64,000 nucleotides of DNA from Micromonospora_J zhanjiangensis (GTDB taxonomy: Bacteria; Actinomycetota; Actinomycetes; Mycobacteriales; Micromonosporaceae). Shown here one piece after another: positions 23,821-31,275 of the stretch (positions are counted from its first letter, which is position 1; the number at the start of each line of letters is the position of its first letter). The notes below the pieces were generated by a model. It saw only the letters and a program-made list of their open reading frames with translations, was not told the DNA's origin and made no database searches. The position numbers were made by a program, and so were the translations under genes. The stretch covers positions 1 through 64,000 of the forward strand of contig NZ_JBHSBN010000002.1 of the NCBI RefSeq assembly GCF_042650605.1, read 5' to 3'.

Positions 23821-24497
23821 CCGTGCTGCTGGTGGTGGCCAAGGCGCCGGTGGCCGGGCTGGTCAAGACCCGGCTCTGCCCGCCGGCCACCCCGCGACAG
23901 GCGGCCCGGATCGCCGCCGCGGCGCTGCTGGACACCGTCGACGCGGTCCGGGCCGTGCCGGAGGTGACGCCGGTGCTGGCGTACGCCGGTTGGCTGGCCC
24001 GGGCCGAGCGGTCCGACGAGATCGACCGGGCGCTGGCCGGTTGGTGGCTGCTGCCGCAGCGCGGTGCCGGGTTCGCCGCACGGTTGGCGAACGCGTACGC
24101 CGACGTCGCCGCCCGGCATCCCGGCCGGCCGGTCCTGCAGCTCGGCATGGACACCCCGCAGGTGACCCCGGCGGTGCTGACCGTCGCGGTCGACCGGCTG
24201 GCCGGGTCCGACGCGGTGCTGGGCCGGGCGTGCGACGGCGGTTGGTGGACGCTCGGCCTGCGCGACCCGGCGCACGCCGAGGTGCTGCGCGGGGTGCCGA
24301 TGTCCACCCCGGAGACCGGGCGGCTGACCCACCGGGCGCTGGTCTCCCGCCGGCTGCGGGTGGCCGCGCTGCCGACCGAGACCGACGTGGACACCTGGTC
24401 CGACGCGGTGGCGGTCGCCGAGCGGTACGCCGCCGGCCGGTTCGCCGCGGCCGTGGCGGCGGTGGCCGGCGCGCTGACCGGCGGGCGGCCGCGATGA
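23817..24497 (+). CDS. DUF2064 / TIGR04282-type GT-A fold transferase
   Basis: 226 residues from GTG 23817, overlapping the previous stop. The start VLLVVAKAPVAGLVKTRLCPP is the signature of the DUF2064 family, which has a nucleotidyl/glycosyltransferase A fold. LGMDTPQVTPAVL provides the aspartate of the metal site and ACDGGWWTLGL the conserved GGxW element. Members near GT2 genes are annotated as transferases in arsenosugar or selenosugar-like pathways; there is no arsM homologue here, so the substrate remains open. Confidence 0.87.
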   Translation: MTVLLVVAKAPVAGLVKTRLCPPATPRQAARIAAAALLDTVDAVRAVPEVTPVLAYAGWLARAERSDEIDRALAGWWLLPQRGAGFAARLANAYADVAARHPGRPVLQLGMDTPQVTPAVLTVAVDRLAGSDAVLGRACDGGWWTLGLRDPAHAEVLRGVPMSTPETGRLTHRALVSRRLRVAALPTETDVDTWSDAVAVAERYAAGRFAAAVAAVAGALTGGRPR

Positions 24498-25273
24498 CCG
24501 ACGTGACCGCGCCGAGCGGTTCCGACGTGGCGGTGGCCGAGCCGGTCGGCTCCGACCTGGCGGGCTCCGAGCCGGTCGGTTCCGACGTGGCGGTCGGTTT
24601 CGACGTGGCGGTCGGTTTCGACGCGGCGGTCGGTTTCGACGCGGCGCTGGCGGCGTCGGGCGGGGGGTCGGGCGGGCGGCACTGGCTGGTCGACGCCGGC
24701 GGGCGCCGCGTCCCGCTCCCGGTCGGCCGCTGGCACGGACCACCCGAACCGGCGGTCCGGGAGCTGGTCGACCGGTGCACCGGGCCGACCGTGGACGTCG
24801 GCTGCGGACCGGGTCGGCTGGTCGCCGCCGTGGCCGAGCGCGGCGTCGTCTCGCTGGGGATCGACACCTCGGCGGTGGCGGTGCGGCTGACCCGGCGGCG
24901 CGGCGTACCGGCCCTGTGCCGGGACGTGTTCGCCCCGCTGCCGGGCGAGGGCCGTTGGGCGTACCTGCTGCTGGTCGACGGGAACATCGGCATCGGCGGG
25001 GATCCGGTCGCGCTGTTGCGCCGCTGCCGGCAACTGCTGCGGCCGGGCGGCACCGCGCTTGTCGAACTGGCCGCGCCCGGCACCGGCCTGTGGCGCGGCA
25101 CGGTCCGGGTGGAGTACGACGACCGGACCGGCATGACGTACGCCGGGCCCGCCTTCCGCTGGGCCCGGCTCGGCACCGAGGCGATCCACGACCTCGCCGG
25201 TCCGGCTGGCCTGCGGGTACGGTCGGTCCGGTCCACCGACGGCCGCTGGTTCGCCGAGTTGGTGCGACCGTGA
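24494..25273 (+). CDS. Class I SAM-dependent methyltransferase with repetitive N-terminus
   Basis: 259 residues from ATG 24494 (ATGA overlap). The first 55 residues are low complexity (GSDVAVAEPVGSD, then DVAVGF three times) encoded by an 18-bp minisatellite. The methyltransferase core follows: VDVGCGPGRLVAAVAERG (motif I, SAM binding), GIDTSAVAVRLTRRRG (motif II) and LLRPGGTALVELAAPG (motif post-III). The acceptor is unknown. The overlapping neighbours suggest it modifies the product of the GT2/DUF2064 pair. The repeat region is probably dispensable and variable between strains. Confidence 0.9.
   Translation: MTDVTAPSGSDVAVAEPVGSDLAGSEPVGSDVAVGFDVAVGFDAAVGFDAALAASGGGSGGRHWLVDAGGRRVPLPVGRWHGPPEPAVRELVDRCTGPTVDVGCGPGRLVAAVAERGVVSLGIDTSAVAVRLTRRRGVPALCRDVFAPLPGEGRWAYLLLVDGNIGIGGDPVALLRRCRQLLRPGGTALVELAAPGTGLWRGTVRVEYDDRTGMTYAGPAFRWARLGTEAIHDLAGPAGLRVRSVRSTDGRWFAELVRP
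24584..24655 (+). repeat. 18-bp minisatellite in methyltransferase gene
   Basis: The unit GACGTGGCGGTCGGTTTC begins at 24584 and 24602, with one-base variants at 24620 and a diverged copy at 24638. It encodes DVAVGF units. Longer degenerate copies (TCCGACGTGGCGG) extend upstream to about 24520. Confidence 0.9.
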
Positions 25274-26412
25274 CCGGCCGGCGGGCCGGACGGGTCCGGT
25301 TGCCCCGACCGGCGGACTTCCGGTCGCCCAACCACTCGCCGGCGGTGGCGGCCCGGCTCGGCGTGTGGCTCGGGGTCGCCTTCGGGTTGTGCTTCGTCAC
25401 CGGGGTGACCAGCCACCTGATCCAGCACCCGCCGGTCTGGTTCGGCTGGCCGTCCCGACCGGTGCAGCTCTACCGGATCACCCAGGGCGTGCACGTCCTC
25501 GCCGGGGTGGCCGCGATCCCGCTGCTGCTGGCCAAGCTGTGGAGCGTCTACCCGAACCTGTTCGTCCGGCCCCGGCTGTGGCCGCCGGTGCGGGCACTGG
25601 CCCAGGCGGCGGAGCGGCTGTCGATCTTCGTGCTGCTGGCGGCCGCCTTCTTCGAACTGGTCACCGGGCTGTTCAACGTGGCGCAGTCGTACCCCTGGCG
25701 GTTCTTCTTCCCGGCGGCGCATTACGCGGCCGGTTGGGTGGCGACCGGGGCGCTGGTCGTCCACATCGGAGTGAAGCTGCCGGTGGCCCGGTCGGCCCTG
25801 GCCCGCGCGGACCGGCGGACGGCCCCGCCGGCCGGGCGGCGGGCCTTCCTCGGTACGGCTCTCGGCGCGGCGGCCGTGGCGGTGCTGGCCACCGCGGGTG
25901 GGACGGTGCCCGCGCTGCGCCGGGTGTCGGCGCTGGCCTGGCGCGCCGGCGACGGTCCACAGCGGTTGCCGGTCAACCGCACCGCCGCCGCGGCCGGGAT
26001 CAGCGTGCCGCCCGACTGGCGGCTGCTGGTCGCCTGGCCCGGCGGCAGGCGCGCGTTCTCGCTGGCCGAGCTGAACGGCCTGCCGCAGCGCACCGCGAAC
26101 CTGCCGATCGCCTGTGTCGAGGGCTGGAGCGCCACGGCCGACTGGACCGGCGTGCCGATCGGCGCGCTGCTCGCCGCGGCCGGGGCACCCACCGGCCGTC
26201 CGGTACGGGTCACCTCGCTGGAGGGCCCCGGCCGGTACTCCGGCAGCGTCCTGCCGGCCGGGCACGTCGACGACCCGCTGAGCCTGCTGGCGCTGCGCTG
26301 CAACGGCGAGGTGCTGCACCCGGACCACGGCTACCCCTGCCGGATCATCGCGCCGAACCGGCCGGGCGTCCTGCAGACCAAGTGGGTGTCCCGACTGGAG
26401 GTGCTCGGGTGA
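25270..26412 (+). CDS. Molybdopterin-dependent oxidoreductase with N-terminal cytochrome b561-like membrane domain
   Basis: 380 residues from GTG 25270, overlapping the methyltransferase stop. The N-terminal half has five membrane helices with histidines (ITQGVHVLAGVA, FFPAAHYAAGWVA) that could bind haem. The C-terminal half is a sulfite-oxidase-type Mo-cofactor domain: PIACVEGWSATADWTGVPIG with the Mo-ligating cysteine C282, VTSLEGPGRYSG, and GYPCRIIAPNRPGVLQTKWV. The Mo domain probably faces outside, next to a GRRAFLG motif at the membrane exit. Such fusions couple substrate oxidation or reduction to membrane electron flow; the substrate is unknown. Confidence 0.85.
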   Translation: MTGRRAGRVRLPRPADFRSPNHSPAVAARLGVWLGVAFGLCFVTGVTSHLIQHPPVWFGWPSRPVQLYRITQGVHVLAGVAAIPLLLAKLWSVYPNLFVRPRLWPPVRALAQAAERLSIFVLLAAAFFELVTGLFNVAQSYPWRFFFPAAHYAAGWVATGALVVHIGVKLPVARSALARADRRTAPPAGRRAFLGTALGAAAVAVLATAGGTVPALRRVSALAWRAGDGPQRLPVNRTAAAAGISVPPDWRLLVAWPGGRRAFSLAELNGLPQRTANLPIACVEGWSATADWTGVPIGALLAAAGAPTGRPVRVTSLEGPGRYSGSVLPAGHVDDPLSLLALRCNGEVLHPDHGYPCRIIAPNRPGVLQTKWVSRLEVLG

Positions 26413-26879
26413 GGGCGGTCCGGGTCGTCCTGGTGCTGCTCGGCGCGGCCGTGGCCGGTTACGGCCTGTTGCTGGCCCGGCCCGAGTTGCCTGCCATGGC
26501 CGGCTGGCTGGTCGCCGGTCCGGTGCTGCACGACCTGCTGGTCGCCCCGCTGGTGGGGTTCGTCGGGCTGGCCCTGTCCCGGCTGCCGGTGCGGCGGTGG
26601 CGCGGCTGGCTGGCCCTGGCTCTGGCCGCGACCGGTACGTCGCTGCCGCTGGCGGTGCCGCTGTTGTGGCGGCCGGTGCCCGCACCGGTGAACCCCGGCC
26701 TGCACGACCGTGACTACCGCCTCGCGCTGCTGATCTGGCTGGCCGCGATCTGGGCCGGCGCACTGCTCGCCGGGCTGGTCACCGCTGTTCGTCGGACTCG
26801 CGGCGGTGCACTGCTCGGCGGGCTGGTCACCGCTGTTCGTCGGACTCGCGGCGGTGCGCCCGGATCCGCCAGCCGATGA
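26409..26879 (+). CDS. Small membrane protein with duplicated C-terminus
   Basis: 156 residues from GTG 26409, overlapping the previous stop. Four membrane helices are visible, the first at VVLVLLGAAVAGYGLLLA. It is the last gene of the overlapping run. The C-terminus contains GLVTAVRRTRGGA twice because of a 48-bp tandem duplication in the DNA, and its last 53 bases overlap the convergent DedA gene. I do not recognise a family; position suggests a partner of the molybdopterin oxidoreductase. Confidence 0.7.
   Translation: MRAVRVVLVLLGAAVAGYGLLLARPELPAMAGWLVAGPVLHDLLVAPLVGFVGLALSRLPVRRWRGWLALALAATGTSLPLAVPLLWRPVPAPVNPGLHDRDYRLALLIWLAAIWAGALLAGLVTAVRRTRGGALLGGLVTAVRRTRGGAPGSASR
26761..26856. 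repeat. 48-bp tandem duplication at a convergent gene overlap
   Basis: Two copies, 26761-26808 and 26809-26856, differ at one position. The duplication lies within the 3' end of the membrane-protein gene, and the second copy also contains the stop of the convergent DedA gene. Confidence 0.95.
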
Positions 26880-27444
26880 GACCGCCCACCACGATCACCG
26901 CGAGCACGATCGCCGTGCCGCGCCCGAGGTACCGCTCCACCTGGTGGTAGGAGTTGCCGGCCAGGTAGCCGGCCAGCACCGAGCCGGCCCCCCAGACCAG
27001 CCCGCCGGCGGCGTTCCAGGCCAGGAACCGGCGGTACGGCATGTGCGCGGTGCCGGCCAACGCCGGCATGACGGCGCGCAGGAACGCGACGAACCGACCC
27101 AGGAAGATGGCCTTGCCACCCCGTCGGGCGAGCAGGTCGGCGGCCCGGTCCAGGCTTTGCCGGCGGTGCCGCAGCGGCCTGGTCTCCAGCAGCCGGCCAC
27201 CGAGCCGGTGCCCGACCTCGTAGCCGATGCTGTCGCCGATTATCGCGGCCAGCACCACGACCGCGATCATGCCGGTCAGCGACACGTGACCGAGTCCGGC
27301 GGCCACCCCGCCGAGGACGGCGGCCGTCTCGCCGGGCACGACGAAGCCGACGAACACGGCGTCCTCGGCCAGTACCAGCCCGCCGACGACGAGGTAGACA
27401 ACAGTGCCCGGCAGCGCGATCAACCGTTCCAACAGCCCGGTCAC
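26827..27444 (-). CDS. DedA family membrane protein
   Basis: 205 residues, GTG start. DedA/VTT-domain features: ALPGTVVYLVVGGLVLAEDAVFVGFVVPGE, GDSIGYEVGHRLGG, then FLGRFVAFLRAVMPALAGTAHMPYRRFLAWN and GYLAGNSYH, with several membrane helices and re-entrant loops. DedA proteins act in membrane lipid (undecaprenyl or aminophospholipid) translocation and membrane homeostasis. The C-terminal end overlaps the convergent membrane-protein gene. Its promoter overlaps that of the divergent GNAT gene, the two start codons being 22 bases apart. Confidence 0.92.
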   Translation of the reverse strand: MTGLLERLIALPGTVVYLVVGGLVLAEDAVFVGFVVPGETAAVLGGVAAGLGHVSLTGMIAVVVLAAIIGDSIGYEVGHRLGGRLLETRPLRHRRQSLDRAADLLARRGGKAIFLGRFVAFLRAVMPALAGTAHMPYRRFLAWNAAGGLVWGAGSVLAGYLAGNSYHQVERYLGRGTAIVLAVIVVGGLIGWRIRAHRRESDEQR

Positions 27445-27450
27445 CGGTCG

Positions 27451-27460
27451 AGTCTAGGAT
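27451..27460. promoter_or_regulatory. Overlapping bidirectional -10 elements, both leaderless
   Basis: AGTCTAGGAT reads TAGGAT on the plus strand (27455-27460; six bases before GTG 27467) and TAGACT on the minus strand (27456-27451; six bases before GTG 27444). The two -10 elements share the central TA. Confidence 0.65.
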
Positions 27461-27466
27461 CATCGC

Positions 27467-28138
27467 GTGTTCGACCGGCGGTTGTTCCTGCACCTGGTGA
27501 CCTGGCTCGGCCAGTGGCCGGCCGGTCCGGGGCTGCACGTGGTGGGTTCCCGGCAACGTACCCGGCCCGGCTGGGACGGGCAGGTCCGGCCGGTGGTGGG
27601 TGTCGGCACGCCGACCAGCACGCTGGTGTCCGTACCGGTGCGGTTGGTCTCGGCGGCGCGGCTGCTGCCCGCCGGGTCGCCCGCGAAACTGGTCGGTGCC
27701 CTGCCGAAGCTGCTGGAGCGACCGGACTGGCAGGGCTTCCGGGCGGTGTTCCGGTCCACCCGGGCGCCGGCGCCGCTGCCGGACGCGGGGGAGTGGGTCC
27801 GGGCGGACGACCCGGTGGTGCCGGGGTGGCTGCGCCCGTTCGGGCCGGAGGTGCTGCTGGCCCGGGACGACGAGGGCGGTTACCTGGCCGGCGTCGGGGT
27901 GAAGCGGCACGACCGGTACGGGCGCGAACTGGCGGTGGGTACGGACCCGGCGGCCGAGGGGCGTGGGCTGGCCCGGCGGTTGGTCGCGCAGGCGGCCCGG
28001 CGGGTGCTGGACGAGGGGGCGGTGCCGACGTACCTGCACGCCCCGGACAACGTCGCGTCGGCCCGGGTGGCCGAGGCCGCGGGCTTCGCCGACCGGGGCT
28101 GGTCCATGTACGGCCTGTTTAAGGCGGATGGCGAGTAA
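27467..28138 (+). CDS. GNAT family N-acetyltransferase
   Basis: 223 residues from GTG 27467. The N-terminal 110 residues are unassigned; the C-terminal half is a GNAT fold with the acetyl-CoA loop (AEGRGLARRLVAQAARRVLDEG) and the terminal strand-helix TYLHAPDNVASARVAEAAGF. It transfers an acetyl group to an unknown amine. It shares a compact divergent promoter with the DedA gene and has no leader. The next gene starts 37 bases downstream with its own -10 element. Confidence 0.85.
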   Translation: MFDRRLFLHLVTWLGQWPAGPGLHVVGSRQRTRPGWDGQVRPVVGVGTPTSTLVSVPVRLVSAARLLPAGSPAKLVGALPKLLERPDWQGFRAVFRSTRAPAPLPDAGEWVRADDPVVPGWLRPFGPEVLLARDDEGGYLAGVGVKRHDRYGRELAVGTDPAAEGRGLARRLVAQAARRVLDEGAVPTYLHAPDNVASARVAEAAGFADRGWSMYGLFKADGE

Positions 28139-28163
28139 AGTGGTGTGACGGCCGTCACCGTCA

Positions 28164-28169
28164 TAGGGT
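28164..28169 (+). promoter_or_regulatory. -10 element of leaderless symporter transcript
   Basis: TAGGGT, six bases, then ATG 28176; no ribosome site is visible. Confidence 0.55.
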
Positions 28170-28175
28170 GCCGGA

Positions 28176-29609
28176 ATGACCACGTCCCCCCCGACCTCCA
28201 CGCCCCCGCCGTCCGACCCGGCCGGGGACGCCGCGCCGGCGCGGCGCCAGGACCGCACCCGTTACCTCTATCTGGCCGTCATCGTCGCGGTGCTGGCCGG
28301 CATCGCGGTCGGGTTCCTCTTCCCGGACTTCGCCAAGAAACTCGCGCCGCTCGGCACCGGCTTCGTCAACCTGATCAAGATGATGATCGTCCCGGTCATC
28401 TTCTGCACGATCGTGCTCGGCGTCGGGTCGGTACGCCGGGCCGCCCAGGTGGGCAAGGTCGGCGGGCTGGCGCTCGGGTACTTCCTCACCATGTCGACCG
28501 TGGCGTTGACGATCGGCCTGGTGGTCGGCAACATCATTCACCCCGGCACCGGTCTGCACCTGAGTGACACGGTGGCCAAGGCGGGCCAGAAGGCGGCCGG
28601 TGGCGCCGAGGAGGGCACGGTCGAGTTCCTGCTCGGCATCGTGCCGAAGACGCTGTTCTCCGCGCTGACCGAGGGCGAGGTGCTGCAGGCGCTGCTGGTG
28701 GCGCTGCTGGTCGGCTTCGCCGTGCAGAGCCTGGGCCGGCGCGGCGAGCCGGTGCTGAACGCCATCGAGATCGCCCAGCGGGTGATCTTCAAGGTGCTGG
28801 CCATGATCATGTGGGTGGCACCGATCGGCGCGTTCGGCGCGATGGCCGCCGTGGTCGGCGCGACCGGGTTGGACGCGCTGAAGAGCCTGCTCCAGGTCAT
28901 GATCGGCTTCTACGTGACCTGTGCGATCTTCGTCTTCGTGGTGCTGGGGTCGCTGCTCTGGTTCGTCGCCCGGATCTCGATCTTCAAGCTGCTGGCCTAC
29001 CTGGGCCGCGAGTTCCTGCTGATCCTGGGTACCTCGTCGTCCGAGTCGGCGCTGCCCCGACTGATCGCCAAGATGCAGCACGTCGGGGTCAGTCGCTCGG
29101 TGGTCGGCATCACGGTCCCCACCGGCTACTCGTTCAATCTGGACGGCACCGCGATCTACCTGACCATGGCGTCGCTGTTCATCGCCGACGCGCTCGGCAA
29201 GCCGCTGTCGGTGGGCGAACAGATCTCCCTGCTGCTGTTCATGATCATCGCCTCCAAGGGCGCCGCCGGGGTCACCGGCGCGGGTCTGGCCACCCTGGCC
29301 GGTGGGTTGCAGAGCCACCGCCCGGATCTGGTCGACGGGGTCGGCGTGATCGTCGGCATCGACCGGTTCATGTCCGAGGCCCGGGCGCTGACCAACTTCG
29401 CCGGGAACGCGGTGGCCACCGTGCTGGTCGGCACCTGGACCGGTGGGTTCGACCGGGACCGGGCCCGTACGGTGCTGGCCGGCGAGGACCCGTTCGACGA
29501 GACGACCATGGTGGACGACGACCATCGGGGCGGCCCCGAGCGACCGGCCGAGCCGGTGCCGGCCTGCGCCCAGGCCACCGACGAGAGTTCGATCCCGCAC
29601 CAGCGGTAG
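28176..29609 (+). CDS. Dicarboxylate/amino acid:cation symporter (DAACS family)
   Basis: 477 residues. Eight membrane helices and two hairpin loops of the GltP/DctA fold are recognisable: the serine-rich hairpin TSSSESALPRLIAKMQ, then PTGYSFNLDGTAIYLTMA (cation and substrate site) and GVGVIVGIDRFMSEARALTNFAGN. It imports C4-dicarboxylates or acidic amino acids with Na+ or H+. The cytosolic N- and C-terminal tails are longer than in Escherichia coli homologues and Pro/Asp-rich. Substrate among malate, succinate, fumarate and glutamate cannot be resolved. Confidence 0.93.
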   Translation: MTTSPPTSTPPPSDPAGDAAPARRQDRTRYLYLAVIVAVLAGIAVGFLFPDFAKKLAPLGTGFVNLIKMMIVPVIFCTIVLGVGSVRRAAQVGKVGGLALGYFLTMSTVALTIGLVVGNIIHPGTGLHLSDTVAKAGQKAAGGAEEGTVEFLLGIVPKTLFSALTEGEVLQALLVALLVGFAVQSLGRRGEPVLNAIEIAQRVIFKVLAMIMWVAPIGAFGAMAAVVGATGLDALKSLLQVMIGFYVTCAIFVFVVLGSLLWFVARISIFKLLAYLGREFLLILGTSSSESALPRLIAKMQHVGVSRSVVGITVPTGYSFNLDGTAIYLTMASLFIADALGKPLSVGEQISLLLFMIIASKGAAGVTGAGLATLAGGLQSHRPDLVDGVGVIVGIDRFMSEARALTNFAGNAVATVLVGTWTGGFDRDRARTVLAGEDPFDETTMVDDDHRGGPERPAEPVPACAQATDESSIPHQR

Positions 29610-29658
29610 CGCGGACCGCTCCGGGCCGGTCGGGGTGACTGCCGGCCGGGGTGCTGCC

Positions 29659-29678
29659 GGTCGGTGCGGCAGCCGACC
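29659..29678. terminator. Weak hairpin between convergent symporter and hexosaminidase genes
   Basis: GGTCGG and CCGACC form a six-bp GC stem around an eight-base loop in the 97-bp convergent gap. There is no U-tract, as usual in actinomycetes, so terminator function is tentative. Confidence 0.3.
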
Positions 29679-29706
29679 CGGAGCTGGCACCGGCCCGGAG
29701 GCGGGG

Positions 29707-31161
29707 TCAGCCGGCCAGGCCCAGGGCCTCGGCGGCGGCCCGACCGTTGGCGTGGCTGGCCCCGTACGTGGTGAGGAACGCCCGCGCGCCGGCCGGCCGC
29801 CAGTCCGAGGGCCAGCCCATCTCCACCACCGTCACCGGGTGCGCGGCGGCCAGCGCCTCGACCAGTTCCCGGGCCCCGGGCAGTCGGTGCAGGTGGCGGC
29901 CGACCAGCACGATCGGCCGGCCGGCGGCCCGCTCCCGCAGGGCGCCGGGGTCGGTCTCGGTGGCCATTATCGGGAGCAGTTCGGCACCGGCCAGGTGCGG
30001 GCCCAGTCCCCACGGCACCCGCCCCTCGGCCACGGTGGAGGCGGCGAGCAGTTGCACCACCAGGGGCGTCGTGCCGAGGCCCGCGAGCACGCCCTCCACC
30101 CGGACCGCCCGGCGGGCCGCGGCGTAGCCGAGGTCGCCGTCGGCCGGCGGGGCGTCGACCACCGTACGCGTCCAACCGGCCAGGTCGTCGGCCCGGCCGG
30201 CGGCCTCCTCGACCCGGGCCAGGTCGAGCCGACCGTCGTCCAGCGCGCCGACGATCTCGTCGACCACCCGCTCGACCAGGGTGGCGTCCACCTCGGAGCC
30301 GATGCACAGCAGGTCGGCCCCGGCCGCCAGGGCCAGGACCGCAGCCGGGCCGGTGCCGCCGGCCGCCGCGGCGGCGCCCTTCATCTCCAGCGCGTCCGTG
30401 ATCACCGTGCCGGTGAAGCCGTACTCCCCGCGCAGCAGGTCGCCGAGCACGGCGGGGGAGAAGGTGGCCGGCCCGTCACCGGTCAGCGCCGGCACCCGGA
30501 TGTGCGCGGTCATCACCGCCCGGGTCCCGGCGGCGATCACGGCCGCGAACGGGGGCAGGTCGCGTTCGCGCAGCACCTGCACCGGTACGTCGACGGTCGG
30601 CAACTCGTGGTGCGAGTCGGTCACCGTGGCGCCGTGTCCGGGGAAGTGCTTGGCGCAGGCGGCCACCCCGGCCGCCTGCAGGCCGGCGACCGCCGCCGCG
30701 GCGTGTGCGGCGACCGGGACCGGGTCGGCGCCGAACGAGCGGGTGCCGATCACCGGGTTGTCGGCGGCGGAGTTCACGTCCACCGTGGGGGCGAGGTTCA
30801 CGTTGATCCCGAGGGCGGCCAGTTCGTCGCCGATGGCCCGGTAGACCCGACGGGTCAGCCCGACGTCGCCGACCGCGCCGAGCGCCGCGTTGCCCGGATA
30901 CGGGCTGCCGGTGGCGTGCGCCAGCCGGGTGACGTCGCCGCCCTCCTCGTCGATGGTGAGCAGGACGTCGGACCGGGCGGCGCGCAGCGCGGCGGTGCAG
31001 GCGGCCACCTGGTCGGGATCCCGCACGTTGCGGCCGAACAGGGTGTATCCGGCCAGCCCGTCGCGGAGCAGTTCGAGCGCCCAGTCCGGCGGCGCGCTGC
31101 CGGGAAAGGCGGCGAGCAGCGTACGTAGCGCCAGTCGGCGAAGTCCCGGGTCGGTGCCCAT
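29707..31161 (-). CDS. nagZ: Glycoside hydrolase family 3 beta-N-acetylhexosaminidase
   Basis: 484 residues from ATG 31161, preceded by GGGAGA. NagZ-type GH3 motifs: GYTLFGRNV, LTIDEEGGDVTRLAH, AACAKHFPGHGATVTDSHHELP (catalytic His/Asp loop) and GTVITDALEMKGA (nucleophile aspartate). A C-terminal domain of about 140 residues follows, as in the two-domain actinobacterial enzymes. There is no signal peptide, so it acts on cytosolic GlcNAc-containing peptidoglycan or chitin fragments. It is divergent from a ROK repressor gene across a short AT-rich region, which fits control by amino sugars. Confidence 0.9.
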   Translation of the reverse strand: MGTDPGLRRLALRTLLAAFPGSAPPDWALELLRDGLAGYTLFGRNVRDPDQVAACTAALRAARSDVLLTIDEEGGDVTRLAHATGSPYPGNAALGAVGDVGLTRRVYRAIGDELAALGINVNLAPTVDVNSAADNPVIGTRSFGADPVPVAAHAAAAVAGLQAAGVAACAKHFPGHGATVTDSHHELPTVDVPVQVLRERDLPPFAAVIAAGTRAVMTAHIRVPALTGDGPATFSPAVLGDLLRGEYGFTGTVITDALEMKGAAAAAGGTGPAAVLALAAGADLLCIGSEVDATLVERVVDEIVGALDDGRLDLARVEEAAGRADDLAGWTRTVVDAPPADGDLGYAAARRAVRVEGVLAGLGTTPLVVQLLAASTVAEGRVPWGLGPHLAGAELLPIMATETDPGALRERAAGRPIVLVGRHLHRLPGARELVEALAAAHPVTVVEMGWPSDWRPAGARAFLTTYGASHANGRAAAEALGLAG

Positions 31162-31242
31162 GGTGTCTCCCTTCGACACGGTCGTCCGAGCGTGCAACCC
31201 GGGACGGGCCGTTACGCTACGGCTACCCTTCAGGTGATCAGC

Positions 31243-31263
31243 TTAGTTAAGTTTGCTTACAAT
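31243..31263 (+). promoter_or_regulatory. AT-rich promoter/operator between nagZ-like and ROK genes
   Basis: The stretch TTAGTTAAGTTTGCTTACAA is unusually AT-rich, contains a near-consensus -10 TACAAT (31258-31263) and repeated TTAAG/CTTAC half-sites. The ROK start is 12 bases downstream. It is a plausible target of the ROK protein controlling both divergent genes. Confidence 0.5.
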
Positions 31264-31275
31264 AAAGGACATCGC

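Noticed and set aside
23863..26763. 966-codon open frame on the minus strand
   Set aside because: It is antisense to four genes with clear protein families; the translation is Arg/Pro/Ala low-complexity, typical of shadow frames in very GC-rich DNA.
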